Program-made: the position numbers and the translations under genes
From: Brachionus koreanus
Taxonomy: Eukaryota > Rotifera > Eurotatoria > Ploima > Brachionidae
NCBI GenBank assembly: GCA_016987375.1
Contig: PJRA01000506.1
Span: 337,942-401,941 of the forward strand
Direction: 5' to 3'
DNA: 64,000 nucleotides
Notes under the pieces: generated by a model
The model's input: the letters and a program-made list of their open reading frames with translations, nothing else
What the model was told of the DNA's origin: nothing
The model's database searches: none
Shown: positions 36,169 to 46,298 of the stretch, in pieces
Numbering within the stretch: position 1 is the first letter of the stretch
Layout of the letters: every line of letters begins with the position of its first letter

Positions 36169-38896
36169 TGTAAACATTTTAATTTTGATACTCACCATTT
36201 GAATATAATGTAATTAAATTAGATGATAGTTTTTCTCCAATTTAACGATTAAATAATAGTTAATAAACAAATTCAAAAAATTTTTTCTTGTTGATTTTAA
36301 AGAATTTTCATATGAAATGAAATGTGCCCTAAGTATGCATTAGTTAAAACATTAGCATAACTAATTAAATAAACCCCCATAATGCTTATTGCATAATGAA
36401 TTTTCTAAATTTTTTTTAATCTTTAAATAATTGTCTTATTTTATAATTAAAAAATATTTTTAAACACTTATTTTAATTTATTACAGAGCTTTAGTATAAT
36501 TTCAAAAAAAAATCGTAAATTAAATCCATTCAAAAACTTAAAAATAATTTATTTCATTTATTTAAACATCTAAATCGAATTACTTCAATACTATGTTCTT
36601 GATATTATGTCAATATAAAGTTTCTGTTTTGAATAAACCATCAGAAATTGTTTAATTAATCAAACTTTTGAATCAGATTAAATAGCTTCATATTAACAAT
36701 ACCTTGTGTCACAACAAAATTCTTAAAACCTTTTTGTAAAATTAATTATAAATATCTAATACACTCGAATATTTTTTTCTAGCTCTATTTGTAAACTTAA
36801 TTATAAATATCTAATACACTCGAATATTTTTTTCTAGCTCTATTTGTAAACTATTAATCCATTAATGAAATAATTTAAAAAAAATAATGAAAAAATGACC
36901 TTTTTTATACTTTCTGTTAAGAGATATTGATAATTTAATAATAATTGAATCAAGCATGAAACTGGAGTCTTAAACATTCCAATTTTTAATATTTTAGAAA
37001 ATTAATCTCAGATGACAGGAAATTTTTTCCCAAGATTAGTTAACTAATTTCTCAGCAATCTAAAACAAAAATCTGATGGAAGTTATTGAACTCAAAGTTG
37101 ATCATATCTGACTTCAACTCATTATGATTTGGGGTTTTATAAAAAATTAATAATTATTATGAAATTTCAAAAGCAATCTAATAAGCACAAAATATGAAAA
37201 TAGAAAAAACCTATCGTCGCATTCTAATACTTCTATAATTTATAAATAATTGTTTGTAAATTTTTTTACAATTTTATATTTAATAGATCATAATCTTTTG
37301 AATACATTATATTTTTCTATTCTTCTACTTGGAAAAGCTTTTTTTTCTGAATATATAAAATTAGTCAGATGTTTTAAGTTATCTCCATTGATGAAAAGCT
37401 AAAAAGACAGAAAGAACCAAATTTTTTTTTTTTTAAAGAAAATACTACTTTAAGTACTGATAGGATAATATGCTCTTGTTTGTTAAGGAAATATATCAAT
37501 ATAATAGTATATCCGCGTCAGTTGATCAGTTTGATATTGATTTTACAAACCATTAATTTAATAGAATCTTCCTTTTCAAAACTTTCAAAAAAACAAATTT
37601 AAAATTGAATAAAGCTGTTTTCTCTTTAAAATTTTTAAAATACTTTTAGTATTTTAAGGTTTGTTTTCTTCAAAGATATTTAAAAAATAAAAAGTCGCAA
37701 CCTTATTAATTTTTTTTACTTTAAATAAAAATTATTTTTGCTAAACTCAAATTATCTCAATCTTCAAAAAATAGTATTTTAACTACGCAAAAATTTATTC
37801 ACTTTGTAAAATTAAAAATTCTTTTTAATTTTAAATTTAACAAGTATATAAAAGCTAAAATTCCTTAATATCATGCTGGTTAAAGTTTAAAAATAATTGA
37901 TTTTGAATATCAGATTTAAATTTTGAATGATTTATTTTATATTAAATGAAAAATATTTTCTCAATAATATTTATTAATATGTTTAAATAGTCGGTCATAA
38001 TTTTGATCGGAACTAATAAATTATTCAAAATAAAGAAAAAAATTTTTTAGGGGAAAAATCAATTTTATTTTTTAAGATAATTTACTTTATTTTCTAAAAG
38101 AGTAAAAAGTATAAGACCATATCTGGTAAATAAATTGAAAACTATTGATTTTAAAACTATATTTTTACTATTTTTTGAATTCAAATTTAGAGTTCATTGA
38201 ATTCAAATGTATCACCTCATTTTGCTATTTTTTCGCAAATAAAATATATGACATAAGTAAAAAGAGGAATTGAATTATAAATATATAGTTTTTAGTTCGA
38301 AAGTATTCCTTAATATTTTTAAACAAATTAAATTAGCAACTTAAGTTTCCACTTAAATTTCTGTCAAATAATTAAGTAAATTAATTTTCTTAAATGTAGA
38401 CAAATTTTTGAAATTCTATTTTTCTTAATAGTCTAAGTAGTTATTACTTTAAAAAAATAGGTTCTTACAATTCATAATGATAAGCATAATTAAAGTTAAA
38501 CTAAGAAATTTTTAGCAAATTCTTCAATTTTAGAAATAAATGAAATTGTTTTGTTTAAGTTGAAAATTTTAAAATCAAAAAAAATTCTAATTTTTTTTCA
38601 CGTTATCTCCTGAATATATCTTGTGTTTAACAAAATCGATTTTTTTTTACACACATATCATTTAAATTAAAATTTTTTTTTGACAAAACTATTGGCAATA
38701 ATTTATTGATTCATAAAAATTCTAAATCATAAATTATCAGACTTTTATGTAAATTTTTGTTGAATTATAATTTAATTCAATCAAATATTCATTTAAATCC
38801 ATAAAATAACAAAATTACTGAACAAACCAGCTAAATTATTAATTTTATTAATTTTATAATTTGTATCATATTTTAGCATCGGTAAAAAGCTTTCAA
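36169..38896. other. Gene-free interval (2.7 kb) with a short tandem repeat
   Basis: No supported gene. Apart from the 55-bp tandem duplication at 36734-36850, it is AT-rich filler. It ends at the promoter of the ABCG gene. Confidence 0.5.
36734..36850. repeat. Two tandem copies of a 55-bp unit
   Basis: The block TTGTAAA...TAATTATAAATATCTAATAC...TAGCTCTA recurs with period 55 (TTGTAAA begins at 36734, 36789 and 36844). The copies differ at only about one base, so the duplication is recent. Confidence 0.9.
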
Positions 38897-41800
38897 ATGA
38901 ATGAGCCGTCATTAGAGTTATTGGTAAGGCTTCTATTTTGACAAGAGAGCAAATTTTATTTAAAATTTCATTAAGAATTCAAATCAAAATGGAATTAAGA
39001 ATTCAAGTGAACAACTTAATCATAGTGTGACATTGACATGGGAAAATCTAACAGTAGTATCTAATAAAAAGGATCGTCTAAAATTTTCAAAAATTTTCAA
39101 TAAAAAAGAAAAAAATTATCAATCCATTAAAACAATAATAGACAATGGTATTTTTTTTAATTTTGTTTTTTTTTTTAAATTATTCATACATGATATAGTA
39201 AATGGAATCGCTCAATCAAAAGAAATTCTAGCAATTATGGGCGCTAGTGGTGCTGGAAAAACAAGCCTATTAAATGCATTAAATTTTCGTAATAATGAAT
39301 CGTTGAGTGTTTATGGAGAGATTAAAGTAAATGGACAATTAGTTAAGTCTCAAAATGAGCTATCATCTATTAGTGGCTATGTTCAACAAGATGATCTATT
39401 CATCGGTTCGTTAACAGTGAGAGAAACTCTGCTTTTTCAAGCTATGCTGCGAATGGATGAATCGTTTAATAAAAGCAAACGATTACAACGTGTAGAGGAA
39501 GTTATGCAAGAAGTAATTAAAATTTTTAAAATAAAATTTTCTTTTGAATTTTCAAAATGAATTTTTCAGTTAAACTTGAAAAAATGCCAGAACATTCTTG
39601 TCGATATTCAAGGTAAAAAAGGAATAAGTGGTGGTGAAAAACGTCGATTGGCGTTTGCATGTGAAATTCTCACTGACCCTTTAATTCTATTTTGTGATGA
39701 ACCCACAAGTGGACTTGATTCATATATCGCTCTTTCAGTTATGGAATGCATGAAAAGCTTGGCCAAACAAGGTCGGACAATTATTTGTACAATTCATCAA
39801 CCTTCAAGTGAAATATTTGAACTATTCGATAGGCTATGTCTGCTATCAGATGGAAGATTGGCATTCAATGGACCGATCAATAAATGCAATGAGTTTTTCG
39901 AGTCTCAAGGATTTAAAGTTCCTGTGAATTACAATCCGGCCGATTTTTATATCAAAACATTGGCGAGTGTTCCGTCTGATAAAGAAAATAGTCTAAATAG
40001 AATCAAAGTAATCACAAAATTTTTCAAACTAGTATTTAAATTCTTTGAATTAGAAAATTTGTGATGGATACGATAATTCTGATTACTTTCAAAACTTGAC
40101 TGCCGATATAAAAGAAGCATCTAATGATAAATCATCCCAAGATCGAATAAGCATTAAATCAACTAATGAGTAAATAAAGAAACAGATTGTTTATTGGCTA
40201 TTTACGTTTTCCAATTTGAATTAAGTATTATTTATAAGCCTGGGTATTTAATTAAGAATTTTGAATCAACAAAAGCTTCAAAAGATATGTTGCTATCAAC
40301 TAGTTTAACAAAATTGTGTAAATACAATGGGAATATTAAAAACGATACGGTCTTAATGATCGCTGCTATGTACCAAACGTACTAACCATACCTAATATGT
40401 CAATAATATTATAATTTCTTTAAATCAAATTAGTATTAATCTATTAGTATTTAAGTAAAGTTTCTTTATATTTAAGATTGAAAAAAAAAACTCACAGAAT
40501 ATAAATTAAATAAAATCATCATTATGATACGGTTTTTGATCGCGAGTATTAAGAACAAGTCGTTTTTTTATATACCTACTGGATATTAACACTAGAAGCA
40601 CCAAGCTTTTTTTTTTTAATTCAAAAATATTTTATAAAAAACTGTAATAATTTTATAAATTAAAATAATTTTTTAAAGATAATTTTAAAATCTACATAAT
40701 TCAAAAAAGATATATTTATTTGAAAAATCCATCCAAAAGATACTAGGATCTTAATTTTCTACCAATTTAAACACCTGGATTAGATCACCTCTTAATCTTA
40801 TTGTTCAAGTCAAAGTTAAATTTTAATAATTAGTTAAATTTTTTTTCGGAAAAAAGTCTTTTGGCTTTAAATTTTCTTCAACTCAAGTCTCTTACTTGAC
40901 TTTCAATATACTTTAAAAATACTTTTTAAATTTGCACAAGACTAGTAAATACCCAAATCCCTTTCAAAGTTTGACCATTTACACACTTTAGCGATATCCG
41001 ATTGGAGACTTGAATTTTTATTTATGTCTTAAATTCTTTATTAATTATCAATAGATTAGATAATAGTAAAAATAAAGTAGAGAAGTTAGTTAAGAAATTA
41101 AAAATAATCGAATAAAAATGATTATAATGAACCCTTGATCACTTTTGTAGACTTTTAGATAAAAATAATCCAAATTGCTTATTTCTTAACCTAAATATAA
41201 ACCTAAAGAAACTTAATTTTTAACACTAGAAAGCCCAGCTGATTGCTGATAAATATTTCAAATTTAGCTATTAAGACAAATTATATATTTTTTCTGAAAA
41301 TTAATTAAAATTTTTAAGAATTAAAAACAAGATTTTTAGTTTTTAAAAGTTATTTTATGAAATATTATTTCTATCAATAAAAATATTTAAGCTTTAAATT
41401 TTTAAAAAAGGGGTCTGGAAAATCATCGGGTTTTCTAGTGTTAAAGTATACTTTATTAGATTTTGTGAATTTAGAACAATAGAACAGAACAAAACCTTAA
41501 AAATTCTTAAAACTTTTAATTTAAAGATCAAAATAAAGTTCTGTGAACGGAACATGGTGCAGCATCATAGTTTCATTATTAAGTTTTTGGTAAAACACAG
41601 TAAATTTAGTATCATTAAAATTTGGAAAAATTTGGCTTTAGTGCATTTTGTAGATATTTTGCACATAAACAACTTTGTGTGTTGCACTATATTGCATTTT
41701 CATAACTTGCTTTTGATCTTAAAAAAAAAAGTTATAAAAATTTTTAACATTAATTTCTTTTTTCAGAGCTTTAAGTTTTATGAATTTAAAAACTAAAAAA

Positions 41801-42991
41801 AAAATTTTTTGACAAAATTATTCACTTTATGAAAAAAAACAATAATCAAAAAAATTTAAAATTACATATTTTTTTTTTTAATGACAAATAATTAGTTTTC
41901 GTCCCATCAATTAAGAATTTCTTGATAATAAATTTCAATATTAGATTAATGCAATTAAATAAATTTTTAACGAAAAGATACAGAACAAGTCTATTTACAC
42001 AAATGTATTGGCTTTTATGGCGAAATATAATAGTCAACATAAGGTCACCAATGGCACTACGAGTACAGCTCATACAATCTATAGTAATTTTACACTTTTT
42101 AAAAAATACATAGTATTAAAAAACAATAAATGTTTGTAGTTTGTGGCTTTGCTTTTTGGCATTATTTATTTTAAATTAAAAATAAATCAAAAAGGTATTC
42201 AAAATATCACTAGTTTACTTTTTCTTTGTGAATCCAACAACAGTTTTGGAAGCATTATAGCCGTTATTAACGTAACTTTTACTTAAAATGGAATTTCAAA
42301 TTCTTAATGGATTAATTTCAGACTTTTCCAGCTGAAATTCCTATTTTTATTAGAGAGCACCAGAACAGAATGTATCGGGTGATTAGCTACTATTTGTCCA
42401 GAGTGTTGATCGACTTACCTATTTTCGTAGTTATTCCAATAATATTTGTTACAATTATCTACTGGATGAGCGATTTGAGTAGAGAAGGAAATCGTTTTAT
42501 AATATGCATTTGCATAATTATTCTGGTAGCACAATGTGCTGTCTCATTTGGAACGTTTTTGTCGGCTGTTTCTCCCAATACAAATACAGCTTTAGCTCTG
42601 ACTGGACCAATATTGGCACCATTTATGATCTTTAGCGGAGTTTTGCTCAATTCAGAGTAACTATTTTCCTTTAAAAAAATATTTGAATATTCAAAAATTA
42701 TTCTAAAGAGATGTCCCGACATATTTCCTGCTATTAAGATATTTATCATGGTTCAGCTATGGAACAGAAAATCTTTTGGTGAATCAATTTGAAGACATTG
42801 AAACAATTGAATGCGATTATCCTGAGGATCCTGATTGTTTAAGAAGATTCGAAAAAGGAATTGAAGTGTTGGATTTTTATAAACTGGATCCAAAAAATTT
42901 TAGAATAAATACAATCTGTTTGATAATACTAACTATTGGCTGGCGATTATTAGCGTTTTTGACTTTGATTATAAAATCGCGTCGTCGATAG
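38897..42991 (+). CDS. ABCG-family half-transporter (white/ABCG type)
   Basis: Nine exons: 38897-38923, 38976-39147, 39199-39512, 39570-40007, 40054-40169, 41945-42083, 42140-42271, 42322-42656 and 42709-42991. They sum to 1,956 nt, 651 residues, the usual half-transporter size. The ATPase domain is N-terminal: Walker A GASGAGKTS, Q-loop region GYVQQDDLF, signature GISGGEKRR, Walker B LILFCDEPTSGLDS and switch TIHQPSSEIFELFDR. The membrane domain follows: QMYWLLWRNIIVNIRSP, LLFGIIYFKL, EIPIFIREHQNRMYRV, YYLSRVLIDLPIF and YLSWFSYGTENLLVNQF. ABCG halves dimerise and export lipids, sterols or pigment precursors. Intron 5 (40170-41944) is unusually long and carries two TTAA-type MITEs. Substrate cannot be inferred. 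Confidence 0.93.
40590..40750. mobile_element. TTAA-flanked MITE with truncated right end
   Basis: Begins TTAA|CACTAGAAGCACCAAGC and ends in CTAGGATC|TTAA. Its interior (TTATTTGAAAAATC, CAAAAGATAC) matches the element at 43354-43544. The last about 30 bp of that element are missing, so the right end was shortened by deletion. It lies in ABCG intron 5. Confidence 0.65.
41224..41440. mobile_element. TTAA-flanked MITE with CACTAGAAA ends, 217 bp
   Basis: Precise TTAA on both sides. Left end CACTAGAAAGCCCAGCTGAT and right end (reverse complement) CACTAGAAAACCCGATGATT are inverted repeats of about 20 bp. TTAA target duplications and CNCTAGAAA termini are the hallmark of piggyBac-superfamily transposons. 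The element is non-coding and presumably mobilised by a transposase elsewhere. Confidence 0.8.
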
Positions 42992-43353
42992 AAAAATATC
43001 GATTTGAAATTAATATAAGAAGTTATGCATTGAAAGCAATTTTAGTTTAATCAGAACAATCAAAAAAATTTTTTTTCGTAAAGTATTTAATATTTATATT
43101 AGAATTTTTTTGTTTTCCCAAAATTCAGTTATTTTTTGAATAATAAAATAATTAATTAAAAAATTATTTTAATAAACTTTAAGATCAAGAGATTTTTTGA
43201 TATTTCTATAAAGATTCATCAATAGACTGAACAAGATTTTAGTTATTAATAAGAAAATTGTTATGAGGTCCATGCCAATCGGAATATTGATACAAAATTA
43301 AAATCAGTTGGCCAAACTGTTACAACTAAAATATCTAAAGAAATCAAGTTTAA

Positions 43354-43544
43354 CACAAGAAGCACAAAGCATTTTTTCATGTTTTTTAAATTAAAAAATA
43401 TTTTAAAAAAAATATATAAAAATCTTACAAATTAATATTATTTTTAGAGAAAATTTTAAAATATTCATTATTCAAAAAATATATATTTATTTGAAAAATC
43501 TATTCAAAAGATACGAAGTTTTGACTCATTTGATGCTTCTAGAA
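43354..43544. mobile_element. TTAA-flanked MITE, 191 bp
   Basis: Left end TTAA|CACAAGAAGCACAAAGC and right end (reverse complement) TTAA|TTCTAGAAGCATCAAATG. The right end matches the left end of the copy at 5388-5512 over about 27 bp. It lies just 3' of the ABCG gene. Confidence 0.7.
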
Positions 43545-43688
43545 TTAAATTAGGATTTTTTGGGGATTTTTCTAATAATTTTGCCGTTAAACTTAGCATT
43601 TTGGAGCATTTTATTCACAAATATTCTTATAAAATATTTTTTTAGTTTACAATGGTTGTTTCAATAAGATTTTCACTCTTACTTATAT

Positions 43689-44279
43689 CACTGATTTGCT
43701 ACGAGGATTTTGCGATATTTTACGTAATTTAACGCAATAATATGTAAAAAGCTGTTATTTAACGAATAAATTATTAAATTAGAATAAAAATCAATCTGTT
43801 TTAGTTACTTTAGAGACAAATTTTAACCAACTGAAGCTTCCTTCATCTCAACCGGAGGCCATTCCGGTGGCGGAGTTTTTGTTAAAATTTGTCTCTTAAG
43901 TAACTAAAACAGATTGATTTTTATTTTAATTAAACCAATTGGATTAAAATTAGGCAATAAATGTTGTAATACAACGCGATGGAGACTGGTCAAACTGTTG
44001 ATTTATATTAAAAAAATTAAATTATTTAGAAAAATAGAAAATTCAAATTTAAATTCAAAAAAGAGCCAAAATTAATTTTTTTTTGGCTTTTTTGAAAAAC
44101 TGTAATTTTACGTAAATTTAAGTTATTTAACTTTAAAAGACATTATTTATTGTTAATTATCGTGATTTTACACAAGCCATTTTACATCATTTTACGAAAT
44201 TTATCGTTAAATAACAGTTTTTTACATATAATTGCGTTTATTTACATAAAATATCGCGAAATCTCGTAGCAAATCAGTG
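43689..44279. mobile_element. Nested palindromic element (outer arms about 80 bp, inner arms 45 bp)
   Basis: Outer terminal inverted repeats start CACTGATTTGCTACGAG and run about 80 bp (43689-43772 against 44198-44279) with scattered differences. Inside is a second inverted repeat, 43783-43827 against 43881-43925, 45 bp with a single mismatch. It encloses a 53-base, GC-richer loop that can itself pair (ACCGGA with TCCGGT). The 8-bp flanks ACTTATAT and ATGTATAT agree at 6 positions, compatible with a decayed 8-bp target duplication of hAT type. No coding capacity. Confidence 0.8.
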
Positions 44280-44620
44280 ATGTATATTAAAATAAGAGAT
44301 AAAAGCCAAAATTCATTATCTAAATTAAAAAAAAATTCAAAACCGTTCATTATATTAGTTTTTTTTAATTTTAAAATTAAATGTTTTTATAGTCTTATTC
44401 TTAAATAAAATTTGGCGATAACTTCAAAATTTAAAAACTTTAAACTTTAAATTAAACTTGACATTAAAATATTAAAACGAAGAAAAAATAAATGGTAATA
44501 TACTTAAATTATAATAATGTTTGTGCATTCATTTTTGCATGTTATTAGTAACTATGTTACCGAATTTGAATTCAAATTTAAAATAAATTCTAGTGTAAAC
44601 TCGTTGAAAAAAAATCAAAA
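44280..44620. other. Upstream region of TXNDC9
   Basis: About 340 bp of AT-rich DNA between the palindromic element and the TXNDC9 start. No clear promoter motif. Confidence 0.4.
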
Positions 44621-45262
44621 GTGATGGAAAATCAACTCTTACAAGCAGTTCAGATAGTTGAAAAGCAAATCGATGCTGAAATCGAGCGCTTGGACAATCT
44701 TGATGATGATGAATTAGAAATTATTCGTAAAAAACGTTTGGAAGCGATGAAAAATTCTCAAAAACAAAAAATTGAATGGCAGCAAAATGGTCATGGAAGC
44801 TATTCTGAATTGGCGGATGAGCGTGAATTTTTCGATACTTGCAAAAAGTCTCAACATGTTGTGTGTCATTTTTATCGTGAAAGTACATTTAGATGTAAAA
44901 TTGCTGACAAGCATTTAGAACAATTAGCCCGTCAACATATTGAATGTAAATTTGTGAGAATTAATGCTGAAAAAGTACACTTTTTAGTGGAAAGACTCAA
45001 AATAAAAATGATGCCAACTATTGCACTAATTAAGGATAATAAACCTATTGACTATATTGTTGGGTTCACCGATTTAGGTAATACAGATGATTTTGATACA
45101 GAAATGATGGAATGGCGAATAGCTCGTTCTGGTATAATTGAATACAATGGAGACTTGATAAACCCACCACAAAACTCAAAGAAAAAGCACATTCACACTA
45201 AAACAAAAGCAATTATCAGAGGTAATGATGATAATAGCGATGAAGATCCAAATGACTGGTAG
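44621..45262 (+). CDS. TXNDC9: Thioredoxin domain-containing protein 9 (phosducin-like)
   Basis: Intronless 213-residue protein. A helical N-terminus (ENQLLQAVQIVEKQIDAEIE, then a charged stretch ending GHGSYSELADEREFF) precedes a thioredoxin-like fold with VVCHFYRESTFRCKIADKHL. The redox CxxC is replaced by FRCK, as in TXNDC9 generally. IKMMPTIALIKD, VGFTDLGNTDDFDTEMMEWR and an acidic C-terminus (DDNSDEDPNDW) complete the match. TXNDC9 binds the CCT/TRiC chaperonin and tunes actin and tubulin folding. It is not expected to be an oxidoreductase. Length is close to the human protein (226). Confidence 0.96.
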   Translation: MMENQLLQAVQIVEKQIDAEIERLDNLDDDELEIIRKKRLEAMKNSQKQKIEWQQNGHGSYSELADEREFFDTCKKSQHVVCHFYRESTFRCKIADKHLEQLARQHIECKFVRINAEKVHFLVERLKIKMMPTIALIKDNKPIDYIVGFTDLGNTDDFDTEMMEWRIARSGIIEYNGDLINPPQNSKKKHIHTKTKAIIRGNDDNSDEDPNDW

Positions 45263-45915
45263 ATTTAAAATCAATAGTACATTTTATAACATTCATTTTT
45301 CATTTTTTAATCGAATTTTTTAATAATATAATAAATGAATTCAGTTAGTTCACTTTTCTTTATAAAAATGATTAACAAATCAACTGAATTTTGAAAATTA
45401 TTCACAAAATAGACTAAATTGAAAGAATAATGAAAGATTCGAATTAAATATTAAACATGGTGTTGATTTCAAGCTAATTCATTTTATTTCTGCAAATAAA
45501 ATAAAATATACAGAATTTATTTGCTTTCTTCTAATTTTTTTATAATTAATATGTAAAAATTACAATTTTTTAAAACTTTAATTTATCTAAATTCTGTTAA
45601 TAACATAAATTTTAAACATATTTAACACCAAATTTAAAATTCAGTTTTTACGATTTATTAATATAAGAATAACAATTAAACATTATTCTTTTTTTAATTT
45701 TGGAATTTCCTACAAGCTTATATTATATTTATTTTAATCAAATCTAATCAGATTGATTTAGAAAATTGACTTTTATGTCATATATATTTTAATCAAATTG
45801 AAAGGAAACACCTCAAGTTAAAATTTTAATTCATTTTTCCAAAATTAATCTCAAATTTCGGTTTATAATAAAATTTTATTTTTAAGAAATTAAAATTTTA
45901 GTTGTAATGAAATAA
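45263..45915. other. 3' flank of TXNDC9, nothing recognised
   Basis: About 650 bp of AT-rich sequence with no supported gene. The duplicated GPCR/tRNA segment begins at its right end; the rest of the missing GPCR copy could have decayed here beyond recognition. Confidence 0.4.
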
Positions 45916-45990
45916 TTTAAAAGTTGAAAAAAGAATTAGAAATCATGAATTTGTTAAGTTTAAGCCTTTGAGAGTAGTAACTCAGATTGG
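45916..45990 (+). pseudogene. Remnant of a GPCR paralogue
   Basis: The plus-strand frame here reads KRIRNHEFVKFKPLRVVTQI, against KRITNQEFVKFKPMKVDSQI in the third intracellular loop of the intact GPCR at 50095-51258. The 61-bp alignment is ungapped with about 82% identity. Just upstream the frame meets a stop. Downstream the sequence jumps straight to the 3' flank shared with the intact gene, so the rest of the receptor was deleted. Confidence 0.7.
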
Positions 45991-46298
45991 AATTTTTTAG
46001 AATTCAAATTGAACTAAAACGTTGTAATTATTTGTAATTTTTATGACTATAAATAATTAAAATTTATTTATTATTTGTTGTTATTTATTAAATTGAATAA
46101 ATTATTTATTTAAACACAACCATTCTAAAATAAAAAATTTGACAGCAGTGGGATTTGAACCCACGCCAGTATACACTGACCAGAACACACATTACTAGTT
46201 ATGTTTCAAACTTGAGTCTGGCGCCTTAGACCACTCGGCCATACTGTCTTGTAATATAAATACATTTAGAATTGAATAAAAAAAAAACAGTTAAAACT
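45985..46298. repeat. Direct duplication containing tRNA-Leu, copy 1
   Basis: About 310 bp almost identical to 51270-51580 and in the same orientation, covering the GPCR 3' flank, the tRNA gene and about 45 bp beyond it. Differences seen are a few single bases and A-run lengths. Confidence 0.92.
46140..46248 (-). tRNA. tRNA-Leu(CAA) with intron, copy 1
   Basis: The minus strand begins GACAGTATGGCCGAGTGG and ends CACTGCTGTCA. The A box (TGGCCGAGTGG), B box (GGTTCAAATCC), acceptor stem and variable arm are all present. The anticodon loop reads CAGACTCAAG before an intron of about 24 nt that ends before TTCTGG, the classic layout of eukaryotic intron-containing tRNA-Leu(CAA). It differs from copy 2 by one base inside the intron. 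Confidence 0.95.

Noticed and set aside
40194..40385. 63-codon open frame in ABCG intron 5
   Set aside because: It starts right after the splice donor, matches no ABCG segment and has no neighbouring splice sites in phase. Probably chance or old repeat DNA.
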